Shown here: positions 25,690-34,174 of the stretch, piece by piece
Layout of the letters: each line of letters opens with the position of its first letter
Position numbering within the stretch: position 1 is the first letter of the stretch
NCBI GenBank assembly: GCA_902500995.1
Contig: CABVSR010000001.1
Span: forward strand, 199,416-263,415
Length of the DNA stretch: 64,000 bases
Reading direction: 5' to 3'
DNA from: an uncultured Nitrospira sp.
Lineage (GTDB): Bacteria; Nitrospirota; Nitrospiria; Nitrospirales; Nitrospiraceae
Made by a program: the position numbers and the translations under genes
The notes under the pieces: model-generated
Databases searched by the model: none
Told to the model about the DNA's origin: nothing
What the model saw: only the letters and a program-made list of their open reading frames with translations

Positions 25690-25813
25690 GAGGATGAAAT
25701 GCCTGACTGGCGGCACGAAAGGTCGGGCGATGGCCGTCAAATCCCGGCGGGATGAGTATGGTAAACTGAAGAGTTTCCACCCGTCAGTTCTCTAGCGGAA
25801 AGGATTCAGCCGA

Positions 25814-26449
25814 ATGCTAGTTCCGATTGTTGTCGAACAAACGAACCGTGGTGAGCGGGCCTACGACATTTACTCACGTCTTCTGAAGGACCGCATCATC
25901 TTCCTCGGCGCTCCAATTGATGACGTCTTTGCAAACCTGATTATCGCTCAGTTGCTCTTCCTGGAAGCAGAGGATCCTGAAAAGGACATTAACCTCTATA
26001 TCAATTCCCCCGGTGGAAGCGTGACGGCCGGACTTGGCATCTATGACACCATGCAATATGTCAAGCCATCCATTAATACGATCTGCCTGGGACAGGCGGC
26101 GAGCATGGGGGCTTTTCTTTTGACTGCCGGGACGAAGGGCAAACGTTATGCATTGCCTAATGCGCGAGTCATGATTCATCAGCCGATGGGAGGATTTCAG
26201 GGCCAGGCGACCGAAATCGACATTCATGCCCGCGAGATTCTCAAAATTCGCGAACGGCTGAACGAAATCATGGCCAAACATACCGGACAGCCGCTGGATA
26301 AAATTTCACAGGACACCGAGCGGGACTATTTTATGTCCAGCGAGGAGGCCAAACGCTACGGATTGATCGACGAAGTCATCACACGTCCCCTGAAGAGCCT
26401 TAAGCCCCTAGGATCGACGGACTCAGGGAAGGACGGCAGCAAGAGCTAG
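25814..26449 (+). CDS. clpP: ATP-dependent Clp protease proteolytic subunit
   Basis: ClpP (211 residues) forms the double-heptamer protease chamber. The catalytic triad is visible as Ser97 (GQAASMGA), His122 (MIHQPMGG) and Asp171 (ERDYFM), at the same numbers as in well-studied ClpP. The N-terminus [20 protein letters not shown] is characteristic. A GGAAAGGA site precedes the ATG. It is followed 26 bp later by clpX, its unfoldase partner. Confidence 0.97.
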   Translation: MLVPIVVEQTNRGERAYDIYSRLLKDRIIFLGAPIDDVFANLIIAQLLFLEAEDPEKDINLYINSPGGSVTAGLGIYDTMQYVKPSINTICLGQAASMGAFLLTAGTKGKRYALPNARVMIHQPMGGFQGQATEIDIHAREILKIRERLNEIMAKHTGQPLDKISQDTERDYFMSSEEAKRYGLIDEVITRPLKSLKPLGSTDSGKDGSKS

Positions 26450-26475
26450 TTGACCTTTGGTGTACAGGAGGCAGC

Positions 26476-27732
26476 ATGGCTAAACAGGAAAAGATTGATC
26501 GGCACTTGCGGTGTTCGTTCTGCGGAAAAAGCCGGGACGAAGTGCGAAAACTCATCGCCGGTCCGACGGTCTACATCTGCGACGAATGCGTAAACCTCTG
26601 CAATGACATCATTGCCGAGGACTGGGAAGAAGCCAAAGAAGAAATCTCTTCGAAACTGAAGAAACCGGCTGAAATCAAGCATCATCTTGACCAGTATGTC
26701 GTCGGTCAGGATCGCGCGAAACGCATTCTCTCTGTTGCCGTGCACAATCATTACAAACGCATATCCGCCAAAGACAAGGACGTCGACGACGTTGAACTCC
26801 AAAAAGGGAACATTCTCGTTGTGGGCCCGACCGGGACAGGAAAAACCCTGCTCGCTCAAACACTGGCTAAGTTTCTTGACGTCCCCTTCACCCTCGCCGA
26901 TGCGACGACACTCACTGAGGCGGGCTATGTTGGGGAAGATGTAGAAAACATCATCCTCAAGTTGCTCCAAGCTGCCGACTACGATGTCGAGCGCGCGGAA
27001 CGTGGGATTGTGTATATCGACGAGATCGACAAGATCAGCAGGAAAAGCGATAGTCCGTCTATCACCCGGGACGTTTCTGGCGAGGGCGTGCAACAGGCAC
27101 TGCTTAAGCTCATCGAAGGAACGGTCGCGAACGTGCCGCCCCAAGGTGGACGTAAACATCCGCATCAAGAATTCATTCAGGTCAATACTTCCAATATCTT
27201 GTTCATCTGCGGCGGCGCCTTCGTCGGCTTGGAACATATTATTGAGCAACGCTTGAACCGGAAATCTATGGGCTTCGGAGCCGAAGTCCGGGGGCGCAAT
27301 GATATTCGATTAGGCGAGCTGCTGCCGCATGTCCAGCCGGAAGATCTCCTGAAATACGGCTTGATTCCGGAGTTTATCGGTCGCTTGCCGGTCGTCGCCA
27401 CTCTCGATGAACTTGACGAGGAGGCGCTCATTCGTATCCTCACGGAACCTCGAAACGCGCTTACTAAGCAGTATGAAAAATTGCTCTCCTTCGAAAAAGT
27501 GAAGCTCCGCTTCACCGAAGGCGCCTTGAGTGCTGTGGCCAGGAAAGCCTTTACCCAGAAAACCGGTGCCCGTGGATTACGTGCAATTCTCGAGGAAGCC
27601 ATGCTCGACGTGATGTACGATGCCCCTTCGCAGAAGCAAATCAAGGAAGTCGTGATCACCGAGGATGCCATCAGTGGAAAGCATGCGCCCATTCGAATTT
27701 TCGAACAGGACAAAGACGTCAAAAGCGCATAA
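26476..27732 (+). CDS. clpX: ATP-dependent Clp protease ATPase subunit
   Basis: ClpX (418 residues) unfolds substrates and feeds them to ClpP. It has the N-terminal C4 zinc-binding domain (CSFCGKS...CDECVNLC, residues about 15-43), Walker A GPTGTGKT, Walker [10 protein letters not shown], and the pore and ClpP-docking regions expected at this length. It ends the tig-clpP-clpX cluster and is followed by a strong terminator. Confidence 0.97.
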   Translation: MAKQEKIDRHLRCSFCGKSRDEVRKLIAGPTVYICDECVNLCNDIIAEDWEEAKEEISSKLKKPAEIKHHLDQYVVGQDRAKRILSVAVHNHYKRISAKDKDVDDVELQKGNILVVGPTGTGKTLLAQTLAKFLDVPFTLADATTLTEAGYVGEDVENIILKLLQAADYDVERAERGIVYIDEIDKISRKSDSPSITRDVSGEGVQQALLKLIEGTVANVPPQGGRKHPHQEFIQVNTSNILFICGGAFVGLEHIIEQRLNRKSMGFGAEVRGRNDIRLGELLPHVQPEDLLKYGLIPEFIGRLPVVATLDELDEEALIRILTEPRNALTKQYEKLLSFEKVKLRFTEGALSAVARKAFTQKTGARGLRAILEEAMLDVMYDAPSQKQIKEVVITEDAISGKHAPIRIFEQDKDVKSA

Positions 27733-27776
27733 CCCTTCGACACACCTCAATTATTTGAATGGTTTCCAAGAAAGGA

Positions 27777-27803
27777 GAGGGGGCATTAGCCCCCTCTTTT
27801 TTT
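27777..27803 (+). terminator. Rho-independent terminator of tig-clpP-clpX
   Basis: GAGGGGGC and GCCCCCTC pair perfectly around an ATTA loop and are followed by seven T residues. Confidence 0.92.
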
Positions 27804-27944
27804 GTGCTTTTCCCTGCCGGGCAGTGACTCCATCCCGTTCAGGCCGCCTGAATCCGCAGGTTTCTATCGACAAGTCAGAGCGATACGCTATACTTGCTCC
27901 AGATGCCTTTCCCGGACATTTAGATTTTCTGAAGGGCGGCTCGC

Positions 27945-28469
27945 GTGAAGTTTCCTGTCGTATCCAGCACAAGGCACAAGGGCAAGACGCTTGAAATTGA
28001 TCCTTCCAAGGAAGTGATTACCGTGGTGGGCATCAATGGTGAACCAATGGGAAGTCTTGCATGGGATTTTTTGGTCGACCAGATTCTGACCTATCGCAAA
28101 CCCCAGCAATCCCGTGAGGCCAGGTCCGAACCGCGAATTTCGCTTTCCATTCGCGTCAAATACCACACTCCCGATGGCCTGCAATTCGAAAGTCGAGCAG
28201 GCGGAATCGGCGGCGGCGGACTATTCATCGAGAGTGTGTCGCCCCTGGCTGTTGGAACCAAACTCGCCATGGAATTCACATTGCCGGAGGATGCCAACCA
28301 GTGGATGCCGGCAAAGGGAGTGATCGCCTGGGTCTGCCCAAAAGCTGATCAGTACACGTTCAGCCCAGGAATGGGCGTACGTTTCACCGAGATTGCATCG
28401 GAGACGCGGAGTCGCGTCCTGAATCTCGTCCACTCCGTAAAGGGCATCCCGCAAGGCGAGTCCCACTGA
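27945..28469 (+). CDS. PilZ-domain protein, first of a tandem pair
   Basis: The 174-residue protein begins with a small N-terminal domain (about 1-55) and then a PilZ domain (about 60-165). The RxxxR motif is present (RSEPR), but the second c-di-GMP motif D/NxSxxG is replaced by GIGGGG in the AGGIGGGGLFIES segment. Binding may therefore be altered or lost. PilZ proteins translate c-di-GMP levels into changes of motility or envelope. GTG start with GAAGGGCGG upstream. Its neighbour at 28533 is a clear paralogue. Confidence 0.82.
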   Translation: MKFPVVSSTRHKGKTLEIDPSKEVITVVGINGEPMGSLAWDFLVDQILTYRKPQQSREARSEPRISLSIRVKYHTPDGLQFESRAGGIGGGGLFIESVSPLAVGTKLAMEFTLPEDANQWMPAKGVIAWVCPKADQYTFSPGMGVRFTEIASETRSRVLNLVHSVKGIPQGESH

Positions 28470-28532
28470 AACTCCTGACAGCCGACCTCATTCCAAATGG
28501 TCGATACGCTCTGCACCCGCTGAGACCCCACA

Positions 28533-29063
28533 ATGAAATTCCCCGTCACCGCAACGCGCGAACACCAGGGCAAAACGCTCGGGATTGATTGCGAATTGGA
28601 AACGGTATCTGTGTTCGATCAAAAGGGAGAGCGACTAAGCGTTCTCGGCTGGGGTCCACTGATCGACCATCTGCTCTCTCTGGATGAAGATGCCCGCTTT
28701 GCACATAATCGATCACACCCACGAGCTCCTCTTGCGATAAAAGTACATTGCGCCACTGACGACGGAAAGCGTTTCGACAGCCTGACCGGCGGGATCGGGG
28801 GAGGGGGATTGTTTATAGAAAGCAGTACGCCGTTGGCACCTGGCACCGAACTGACCGTAGAATTTGCCTTACCGGATCGCCCGCAGCAGAAATTTGAAAC
28901 ACGCGCAAAAGTCGCCTGGACGCGGTCAAAGCCTGAGCGTTACCTGCTCTTTCCGGGAATGGGTGTTCAATTCACCCACATCGATCCAGAGGCCCAAGCA
29001 CGGCTTATTGACCTTGTCGATTCCCTGAATCGAACCCGGACGATGCCGCAATCTGCCGGATAG
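28533..29063 (+). CDS. PilZ-domain protein, second of a tandem pair
   Basis: The 176-residue protein has the same layout as the previous gene: MKFPVTATREHQGKTLGID at the start, RxxxR (RSHPR), then TGGIGGGGLFIES, and PGMGVQFTHI near the end. The second ligand motif is changed in the same way (GIGGGG), so the change predates the duplication or is conserved for function. No strong binding site precedes the ATG. Its 3' end overlaps the convergent HEAT-repeat lipoprotein gene by 59 bp. Confidence 0.82.
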   Translation: MKFPVTATREHQGKTLGIDCELETVSVFDQKGERLSVLGWGPLIDHLLSLDEDARFAHNRSHPRAPLAIKVHCATDDGKRFDSLTGGIGGGGLFIESSTPLAPGTELTVEFALPDRPQQKFETRAKVAWTRSKPERYLLFPGMGVQFTHIDPEAQARLIDLVDSLNRTRTMPQSAG

Positions 29064-29814
29064 CCCAACGCGCCCATTCTCGAACGGTCGGATTTACATC
29101 CTTCTCAGCAACCGCTGACAACGTACCGAGAGCATCGATACCCCCGACTTTCCCGAGCCGAAAGGCCGCCTCGGCACGTACACCGCCGTCGGCATCGTTT
29201 CGCACGAGATGCACGAGACTTGGGACAACTCTCGCGTCTCCCGTTTCACCCAGCACCGCTGCCACCCCTTGACGCACTTGCGCATCGGTATCCCCCAATG
29301 CCGATGTGAGCTGGGGTGAGAAAGAAACCACTTCCAGGCTCAGGAGCGCGCGACTTGCGGCAACCCGGACAGCAGCATTCGGATGGTGAAGCGTGCGAAG
29401 AATCTGCTTCTCGTGAGCCGCCGAGAGGCGAATCTCGCCGAGAGCCAATGCGGACGCCGCACGAACCGTTTCGGATGCATCCGCCAGGTGCGCAACGAGG
29501 GCCGTACCACTCGTTCCGTCATTCATTCGACCCAGGGCAAATGCCGCAGCGGCTCGGACTGAGGGATCCCGGTCCTCCAGTGCCGCAATCAGTCCCGTGC
29601 TTGCAGATTGATGACCGATCTTCCCTAGAGCTTCTGCCGCTGTGCGTCGAACCTCGGGGTCAGGATCAGCGAGCAATTCGCTGAGTCTCCTCGAAACCTG
29701 TTCCGGACCTGCTGGAGAGACATCGGGATAACAGCCAAACAGCGAGGAGAACAATATCAACGCGCAAAAGAATGCGATGTGACCACCTGCACGCGAGAGG
29801 GAACCGGGTTTCAT
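29005..29814 (-). CDS. HEAT-repeat lipoprotein
   Basis: The 269-residue protein has a lipoprotein signal peptide (lipobox SLFGC, Cys28) and is then built almost wholly of HEAT repeats of about 30 residues (for example DPDPEVRRTAAEALGKIG; DRDPSVRAAAAFALGRMN; ADASETVRAASALALGEI). Such alpha-solenoids bind proteins or, in some families, phycobilin-like ligands. ATG 29814 is chosen because the frame before it lacks a signal. Its 3' end overlaps the convergent PilZ gene. Confidence 0.78.
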   Translation of the reverse strand: MKPGSLSRAGGHIAFFCALILFSSLFGCYPDVSPAGPEQVSRRLSELLADPDPEVRRTAAEALGKIGHQSASTGLIAALEDRDPSVRAAAAFALGRMNDGTSGTALVAHLADASETVRAASALALGEIRLSAAHEKQILRTLHHPNAAVRVAASRALLSLEVVSFSPQLTSALGDTDAQVRQGVAAVLGETGDARVVPSLVHLVRNDADGGVRAEAAFRLGKVGGIDALGTLSAVAEKDVNPTVREWARWAIRQIAASSGFDSGNRQGQ

Positions 29815-29997
29815 GCGGACATTAGCATTATCAGGATATGCGGCACCGACCGGAATGCGCGTAGAACCAGCAGAGCAGCTTGGCATCAAGATCTATCAAT
29901 CGGCCGAAGCGAAAAGGCTCCATTCTCGACCCAGGATGTGCCATTCGCTGTCGCACACGAAACTGCGGAGCTTCTAAGAGCGGAACTCTCGTATCAG

Positions 29998-30852
29998 CTA
30001 GATCGGTTTTGCAGGAGCATCCTCGTCCAGCACCGGCGCTTGCCTGGCGGCTTCGATCGACTGTTCCAATTCTTTTTGAGCGGAATCCATTTCTGCCCGA
30101 ATGGTTCGCATTTGAGGATCGACCGAACTGCGCACATCCGCGACGGCCTGTCGGAACGTGCGTACGGCATCCCCCAGCCCCTCACCCAAACCCTGCATGT
30201 CCTGAGGAGAAAGGCCGGCCGGCTGAGGCTGAGCAGCCTTCGCGCGCATGGCGGCCTGCGCGGCCTGTACACGAGCCACCGCATCTTTGTTGACAATGGC
30301 AGAGGGCCGCTTGGCTACGGGTTTAGCCTGAGCCGAAGCAGGCAGAGGGGGATATTGGCCTCGCATCACCGGTGCCGGAGCCGCCATACGATCTTCCATG
30401 GTTGGAGGTTGATGACCTTGCGCCACCGCCGGCTCGGCAGCAACTTGGCCTGCCGCTACTTGAGCCACCCTGGGTTTAGACGGCTGAGCAGCCTGAGGGC
30501 CCTGGGGTGCAGCCGCAGCCATTAAGGCTGCTGTCGTACCGGGCGTTAATTCGGGACCGGGAATGTAGGGAGCGGTGGCGGTCAGTACCGTAGCCGGCTG
30601 CGCGACCGGCGAGGGTTGATTTCCCTGGGCATCTTGAGCTGCCGGCTGAGCTGCCGCCTGAGAAGCGCTGCTCGGAGAATCGCTCTGCTCAGCGGTGGCG
30701 TCAGCAGGCGGGATGTCGTTCACTTCTTTCTTAAATCCTCTAAGAGCTTTGCCAACCCCTTCCCCGATCTGCGGAAGCTTCCCCGCCCCAAAGATAATCA
30801 GGACGATAACCAGGATGATAATCAGTTCGGAGAATCCCATCGTGCCAAACAT
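29998..30852 (-). CDS. TatA-like protein with a very long C-terminal extension
   Basis: The first 45 residues are a good TatA/TatE: FGTMGFSELIIILVIVLIIF with the hinge FGAGKLPQIGEGVGKALRGF. TatA proteins are 60-100 residues and form the Tat export pore; this one has 284. Residues about 50-195 are low-complexity Ala/Pro/Gln. Residues about 220-275 form a charged amphipathic helix (FRQAVADVRSSVDPQMRTIR), somewhat like the long helix of TatB. No tatC is adjacent. It may be a working TatA/B or a protein that reuses the TatA anchor. Confidence 0.75.
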   Translation of the reverse strand: MFGTMGFSELIIILVIVLIIFGAGKLPQIGEGVGKALRGFKKEVNDIPPADATAEQSDSPSSASQAAAQPAAQDAQGNQPSPVAQPATVLTATAPYIPGPELTPGTTAALMAAAAPQGPQAAQPSKPRVAQVAAGQVAAEPAVAQGHQPPTMEDRMAAPAPVMRGQYPPLPASAQAKPVAKRPSAIVNKDAVARVQAAQAAMRAKAAQPQPAGLSPQDMQGLGEGLGDAVRTFRQAVADVRSSVDPQMRTIRAEMDSAQKELEQSIEAARQAPVLDEDAPAKPI

Positions 30853-30984
30853 GTTTGGTATCCTTCCTGGACAAATAAATACGATCAGGCTCCAGACCGT
30901 TTCGGCCGTTCAAATCTCACGATAGCCGCCCGATACAAAGACTGTCAAGAAAGGGCAGGGCCTGGCTGGGAACAAGACCAGACT

Positions 30985-32202
30985 TCACGCGGGAGGGACG
31001 GAAATCGCAACAAGTTCGGTTTGGACCGGTTGCCCGTAGACGACCGCCTCGTGGGCCGAAAGATACACATCCAGCTCACTTCGAATACCAAAGTCCTCCG
31101 GCAAATAAATTCCCGGTTCAATGGAAAAACAGGTGCCCGGCAACAGCCGGCGGCCATCCTGCGTTTCCAGGTTGTCGATATTCGCGCCGTTGCCGTGCAC
31201 CTCTTCCCCTATGGAATGCCCGGTCCGGTGAACGAAATACTCGCCGTAGCCGGCCTCCTGAATGACCTTCCGGCACACATCGTCAACCTCCCAGCCATAC
31301 GGAAATTCGCCATCCCGCACACGCGTTTTCACAAAGGCCACGGCCGCATCCCTCGCCTGCCGGACGATCTGGAAGACAGCCTGCTGTGTGACCGGCACAA
31401 CCTCTCCGACAAAACCCGTCCACGTGATGTCGGCATAGACGGCCCGCGGCTCTGGCTGTTTGGCCCAGAGGTCGATCAGAACGAGATCTCCTTGCTTGAT
31501 GGGCTCAGAGCCCTCGGCGGAAGGTCCATAGTGAGGATCTGCGCTATGGGCGTTCACAGCGGCAATAGGTGGACTCGATGTCACCAGACCGCGGGCCTGC
31601 ATCCGGGAAAGAATGTATTGCTGGACGCGATATTCAGTGAGCACGTGACCTGCGGCCAGAGAGGTCCCGATAAACCCGAACGTCTCGTCCACGATCGCCC
31701 GCAGCCCGCTGGCAGCCACTTGATGCGAGGCCAACTGCGCTTCATCCCACACGGCTTCGAATTGTTGGACCAGATCCGCAGAGGTGACCACCTCCAAACC
31801 CCAGCTGCGCAGGAGCTCCAACGTCCCGGCATCCACTCGAGAGAGATACGGAATCGCATTCATCGGCGAATATTGCATGGCAATCCGTTTGGCCGATTGC
31901 AGGAGGGCTCTGAGCGCCGCCTGCTGCTCTCGCCAGGAGACGTAGAACCGCACCTCGCCGGGCAACCCGTCCAGCACATGCGGCTCGATGCGATGCTGTA
32001 ACTTTACGGGCGTCCCTATCGCCGGAATCCAGTAGTACCAGCGGCGCGTCACATGGATCGAGGGATCCAATAACAACACCCGATAGGCAATCGGATCGAG
32101 ATGGCGAAAGTCATAGAAGAGCCAGCCATCAATGCCCGGTTGCTCTCGGATGGCCTGTTGAATCCGGTCGACCCGGGCAATGAAGCGGGAGGAAATGTCC
32201 AT
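30985..32202 (-). CDS. M24-family metallopeptidase (Xaa-Pro aminopeptidase-like)
   Basis: The 405-residue protein has a creatinase-like N-domain and a pita-bread metallopeptidase C-domain. The five metal ligands appear in LIDLWAKQ, YADITWTG, HRTGHSIG, FSIEPGIY and IRSELDVY. The family cleaves N-terminal X-Pro bonds. The start at ATG 32202 begins at MDISSRFIARVDRIQQAI; the frame extends 40 residues further with sequence unlike the family. Substrate unknown. Confidence 0.85.
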   Translation of the reverse strand: MDISSRFIARVDRIQQAIREQPGIDGWLFYDFRHLDPIAYRVLLLDPSIHVTRRWYYWIPAIGTPVKLQHRIEPHVLDGLPGEVRFYVSWREQQAALRALLQSAKRIAMQYSPMNAIPYLSRVDAGTLELLRSWGLEVVTSADLVQQFEAVWDEAQLASHQVAASGLRAIVDETFGFIGTSLAAGHVLTEYRVQQYILSRMQARGLVTSSPPIAAVNAHSADPHYGPSAEGSEPIKQGDLVLIDLWAKQPEPRAVYADITWTGFVGEVVPVTQQAVFQIVRQARDAAVAFVKTRVRDGEFPYGWEVDDVCRKVIQEAGYGEYFVHRTGHSIGEEVHGNGANIDNLETQDGRRLLPGTCFSIEPGIYLPEDFGIRSELDVYLSAHEAVVYGQPVQTELVAISVPPA

Positions 32203-32305
32203 AACCGCATCATAACGTGATTCGGAAATCGAAACCAATCCAAAGCGGCCGGCAACCATGCGATGCTCTTCGCTCTTTGGAATGATACAATGCTCCCGGC
32301 CAGCT

Positions 32306-32764
32306 ATGAACATTCCTTCCACAACCGATCCCGCTCAGTACCGCGTCACATTTTTTTTCGGCCCCGAACCGGTGGACGATCGGCCCGATGTGCTGCGCTG
32401 CGTGTTTAATGTCAAGAAACGCAGCTGGAAAGGCGGGGTGCAGGTCGGCATCGAGATCACCCAAGCTGATCTCGAGCAGGCTCGCCGGGACATTGGTTTT
32501 TCGACGTGGATGAGGAATCAGTTGCAGCACTGCGGCGAAGAACAGCAAGAGGCGGTGTCTCTCCGGGCTGATGAGCTGTTCATCCAGTCCGTCTGCTCCT
32601 GCATGCTCAACCTCGCCCTCCGCGCAGGCATCGAGCAGGCCAACCAAGTGATCGCCGCGGCCGCGTTCGCCGGCGAACTCCGGGACATCATCCGCGAGCA
32701 GCCCAAGTTGGTGACGGAACCCATTCGCCTGGAATTAGACCTGGGGGAGATCACGGATATCTGA
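32306..32764 (+). CDS. Conserved-looking protein of unknown function
   Basis: A 152-residue soluble protein with no signal peptide. It starts with a beta-rich part (YRVTFFFGPEPVDDRPDVLR) and ends with a helical part (ADELFIQSVCSCMLNLALRA) and an acidic tail. No family was recognised. The start at 32306 is chosen over 32258, which adds residues unlike a natural N-terminus and overlaps the region upstream of the divergent M24 peptidase. It stands alone on the plus strand. Confidence 0.6.
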   Translation: MNIPSTTDPAQYRVTFFFGPEPVDDRPDVLRCVFNVKKRSWKGGVQVGIEITQADLEQARRDIGFSTWMRNQLQHCGEEQQEAVSLRADELFIQSVCSCMLNLALRAGIEQANQVIAAAAFAGELRDIIREQPKLVTEPIRLELDLGEITDI

Positions 32765-32919
32765 CGAGCGGCCAACAGCGGCTGCAAACGCGGAAGGGGT
32801 TTGAAAACGGGGATGAATTTGTTATAACGACAACGGAGTACTCGTAATCGTAGACAGTCCATCGGCACTCATCTTCTATTTTCCACCGGCAGCATCTCAG
32901 CACGAAGGAGGCACTCAAC

Positions 32920-33390
32920 GTGAACGTCTCTGTCCATCTGTCCTTTAAAAGACGCCGCAGCCTCTGGTCGAATGCCTTGGTTCTTGGCCTGGTGACGATG
33001 TGCTCCCTCGCCATCCTCATCGTGCCGGTCGCGGCTCAAGAATCGGGGAGTGCTTCCAACGTCCCCGCCTCCGATGCCAGCCCGTCAGGTGTCGGCATTC
33101 AAGCAGGATCCGCGCTGGCAACGATCATCTATTTCCCGCTCAAACTGGCGTTTGCCATCGGAGGAGGAGTGGTCGGCGGGTTGGCCTACGGGTTCTCCGG
33201 CGGAAGCGAACAAACGGCAAAAAATATCTGGGTTCCCAGCATGTACGGCACCTACATCATCACGCCTGACCATCTGAAGGGGGATAAACCGATCCGCTTT
33301 CTTGGTGTGTCCTCGAGCGAACCAGCGCGGGAAGCCGGGGACTATACACCTCAAGAACCCTTGCCGCTTCCCCTGGAACCGATTCGATAG
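32920..33390 (+). CDS. Secreted or membrane-anchored protein of unknown function
   Basis: The 156-residue protein has a basic N-terminus and hydrophobic signal (NALVLGLVTMCSLAILIVPV) with likely cleavage after VAAQ. A Gly-rich hydrophobic segment (about 72-92; LAFAIGGGVVGGLAYGFSGG) could span a membrane. A Pro-rich tail ends it. GTG start with CGAAGGAGG. The stop codon lies 1 bp before the ATG of the next gene, so the two are translated together. Confidence 0.7.
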   Translation: MNVSVHLSFKRRRSLWSNALVLGLVTMCSLAILIVPVAAQESGSASNVPASDASPSGVGIQAGSALATIIYFPLKLAFAIGGGVVGGLAYGFSGGSEQTAKNIWVPSMYGTYIITPDHLKGDKPIRFLGVSSSEPAREAGDYTPQEPLPLPLEPIR

Positions 33391-33391
33391 C

Positions 33392-34168
33392 ATGAAACCC
33401 GTCATCGGAGTCACGCCCGACTTCAATGCCGGTGATCGTCAGGAATGGGGCGGCAAAGAGCCCACCTATTTTCTCCGGGCTCGGTATGTTCGCGCCATCG
33501 AAGAACTGGGCGGGGTGCCGCTTATTCTGCCTCTGGTGGCGGATCGCGCGGCACGTCGCCGCCTCCTCCGAAGCATCGATGGCCTGCTTCTGACCGGCAG
33601 CGGTCCCGACCTAGACCCCTCGCTCTACGGAGAGCGGAAACAGTACACCTTTCCGATTGTCGCCCCGCGGCGCTCCAGCTTCGAATTGGATCTCGTCCGG
33701 CTGGCCGCGCGGACCCAGCTCCCGACCCTGGCCATTTGCGGCGGCATGCAAACGATGAATGTCGCGTTCGGCGGAACGCTCTACCAGGATATTCCCGCTC
33801 AGGTTCCCGATGTGCTCCAGCATCGGCAGACAGCCCCCGCCATTCATCTCTCTCACAGTGTTTCAATCACCCCCGACACGCTCCTCGATCGCATCGTCAA
33901 GCGCGAGCGCATGAAAGTGAACAGCTCCCATCACCAATCGGTGAAAGAAGTGGGGCGCGCGTTGACGGCCAGTGCCACCGCGCCCGATGGCATCGTCGAG
34001 GCAATCGAACATCCCGACCACCCGTTTTTTCTCGGCTTGCAATGGCATCCCGAGTTTTTATTCGATCGCCATCAATCGCACCGGCGACTTTTTCAGGCCT
34101 TCTTACGGGCCGCCTCACGACGCCCGGCGCCGCGACCCTCGCCTCCGCAACGCGGGACCAACACATGA
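33392..34168 (+). CDS. Class I glutamine amidotransferase-like hydrolase (gamma-Glu-GABA hydrolase family, PuuD-like)
   Basis: The 258-residue protein begins KPVIGVTPDF and carries the nucleophile elbow LAICGGMQTMN (Cys116) and the His-Glu pair in LQWHPEF, so the catalytic triad is complete. The family (PF07722) hydrolyses gamma-glutamyl amides, for example in putrescine degradation. The residue after the nucleophile is Gly rather than the more usual Arg. It is coupled to the upstream gene and followed 6 bp later by an amino-acid permease, suggesting use of an imported amine or peptide. Confidence 0.88.
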   Translation: MKPVIGVTPDFNAGDRQEWGGKEPTYFLRARYVRAIEELGGVPLILPLVADRAARRRLLRSIDGLLLTGSGPDLDPSLYGERKQYTFPIVAPRRSSFELDLVRLAARTQLPTLAICGGMQTMNVAFGGTLYQDIPAQVPDVLQHRQTAPAIHLSHSVSITPDTLLDRIVKRERMKVNSSHHQSVKEVGRALTASATAPDGIVEAIEHPDHPFFLGLQWHPEFLFDRHQSHRRLFQAFLRAASRRPAPRPSPPQRGTNT

Positions 34169-34174
34169 CAGCGT

